Assembly: GCA_041940305.1 (NCBI GenBank)
Contig: JBGTSJ010000013.1
Coordinates: 1 to 64,000 of the forward strand
DNA: 64,000 nucleotides
Source of the DNA: JBGTSJ01 sp041940305
GTDB lineage: Bacteria > Planctomycetota > Planctomycetia > Planctomycetales > Planctomycetaceae
Direction of reading: 5' to 3'
Shown piece by piece: positions 63,130-64,000 of this stretch. Every line of letters starts with the position of its first letter. The first letter of the stretch is position 1. The position numbers and the translations under genes are program-made. The notes beneath the pieces are model-generated. The model made no database searches, was not told the origin of the DNA, and saw only the letters and a program-made list of their open reading frames with translations.

Positions 63130-64000
63130 TTACTCGCTTCGATGACTGAACTCTGGTCCCGATGGCCCGCTCCCCGGCGCATCCTCCACGGCGAGAATTG
63201 TCGCCAGCGTCTCCACCCGATCGGGACAACCCACGTACTTCCGTCCGGAGACGATCAATGTCGGCACCTGGCTGATTCCCAGATCGATCGCCAGGTTGAT
63301 GTCCTGCTGCAACTGTTTGTCCGCTTCCTCAGTCAGCGCCGCCGGCCAGTCCTGCTCCGGTCCGTAGCGCTGCTCCATCCATGCCCGGGCTGACTCCAGA
63401 CGACTCCCGACGGCGTCTCCGGTCAGCAGGCCGCGAAACGCTGGAAACTCCGCCGGCGCGACGTATCCAATCATCCGGCCGTAGACCGAGAGCCGGCAGG
63501 ACCCTCGATGATCTTCGACGTCCGTCGACCCGGGCGGCACAGCCGGATTGCAGGCCGGCTCCAGGGGAAAGAAATGCAGCCGCACGGTGATCGGCGGCGG
63601 ACCTTGGCCCAGCAGGTCATCCAGCATGCTCAGCAATCGATGGCATTCATCGCACGTCGGATCGATGAACAGGTCCGCCTCGGCGCCCTCCCCTTTGACG
63701 AGAAGCAGTTCGCCCGATTCCGACCGGGCCAGCGCCTCCAGCTCGGTCGCTGAGAGCGGCGACTCCAGTGTCCCGCCCCCCCCTCCGTGCAGAGTAAACC
63801 AGACCAGCCCGCCGGCCAGCACCCCGCTGCCGAATGTCCAGCGCCAGCCGCGTCGTCCCGGCAACTGCCCGTCGTTTCTGCTCCGGTGGCGGGACGGCAG
63901 TGACGTGATCAACGCCGCGATCATCAGTGCATTCACGGCATGCACCAGCAGGCACAGCGGACACCACTGGTCCAGCCGCATCATCAGCCCGATCAACCAC
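63130..64000 (-). CDS. VKOR-thioredoxin (DsbA-like) fusion, 5' end outside the window
   Basis: The visible frame covers the last part of a VKOR-like domain (LDQWCPLCLLVHAVNALMIA: CPLC disulfide pair and following helix), then a membrane segment, then a thioredoxin-like domain with FIDPTCDECHRLLSMLDDLL (CDEC) and a late cis-Pro region GISQVPTLIVSGRKYVG. Such fusions make disulfide bonds in exported proteins and re-oxidise themselves through quinones. The 5' end lies beyond base 64000. Confidence 0.85.
   Translation of the reverse strand, partial: WLIGLMMRLDQWCPLCLLVHAVNALMIAALITSLPSRHRSRNDGQLPGRRGWRWTFGSGVLAGGLVWFTLHGGGGGTLESPLSATELEALARSESGELLLVKGEGAEADLFIDPTCDECHRLLSMLDDLLGQGPPPITVRLHFFPLEPACNPAVPPGSTDVEDHRGSCRLSVYGRMIGYVAPAEFPAFRGLLTGDAVGSRLESARAWMEQRYGPEQDWPAALTEEADKQLQQDINLAIDLGISQVPTLIVSGRKYVGCPDRVETLATILAVEDAPGSGPSGPEFSHRSE

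Overview
The window reads as chromosome from a planctomycete, probably Planctomycetaceae. The basis is high G+C by eye, a double-length UvrA, a CRTAC1/ASPIC-UnbV-type protein fused to TPRs, several small secreted proteins of planctomycete style, a TadE/G-vWA protein and many dispersed repeats. No 16S rRNA or single-copy phylogenetic marker settles the taxon.

Layout. (1) 1-7.7 kb: the 5' part of the RNase P RNA gene (minus strand), then a giant secreted beta-helix protein with an inverse-autotransporter-like barrel. (2) 8-15.6 kb: a 2505-aa UvrA made of two complete UvrA units plus a new C-terminal extension; its linkers are filled with heptanucleotide tandem repeats and palindromic elements that stay in frame. 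(3) 15.6-24.3 kb: a minus-strand flagellar operon, fliL-fliM-fliN-fliO-fliP, a block of heptamer repeats where fliQ-fliR-flhB would be expected, then flhA, a small membrane protein, a FliA-type sigma factor and two lipoproteins. (4) 24.8-31.3 kb: a secreted alpha/beta hydrolase, an outer-membrane protein and a TPR/FG-GAP/ASPIC protein. (5) 31.7-44.7 kb: an island that starts at tRNA-Asn and ends at a tyrosine-recombinase fragment next to a partial tRNA-Ser. It carries a TetR-controlled aldehyde/alcohol dehydrogenase-peroxiredoxin operon with visible operators. It also holds many wrecks: SPFH fragment, Tat-signal fragment, MNT nucleotidyltransferase, serine recombinase, IS transposase and IS end, and long direct repeats. 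A TadE/G-vWA gene and a PilZ gene with small membrane proteins sit inside it. (6) 45.4-48.6 kb: an isolated 1050-aa Ser/Thr kinase-TIR-P-loop ATPase fusion, the best candidate for an undescribed signalling or defence protein. (7) 48.6-53.6 kb: secreted proteins, a Wza-type polysaccharide export lipoprotein, a ROK kinase and small proteins. (8) 53.9-61.6 kb: a probable specialised-metabolite locus: a NusG/LoaP-like antiterminator, a FeeM-like N-acyl amino acid synthase, a three-part Dev/Mac-type ABC exporter and a VAO-type flavin oxidase, with a convergent GT1 glycosyltransferase. (9) 61.8-64 kb: a TPR protein and a VKOR-thioredoxin protein that runs off the window.

The two strongest novel threads are the kinase-TIR-ATPase fusion and the acyl-amino-acid/ABC exporter/oxidase cluster under a dedicated antiterminator. 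A third is genomic: 7-bp-period repeats and palindromic elements shared between intergenic DNA and the linkers of uvrA. All family assignments come from reading translated sequence; no database search was run.
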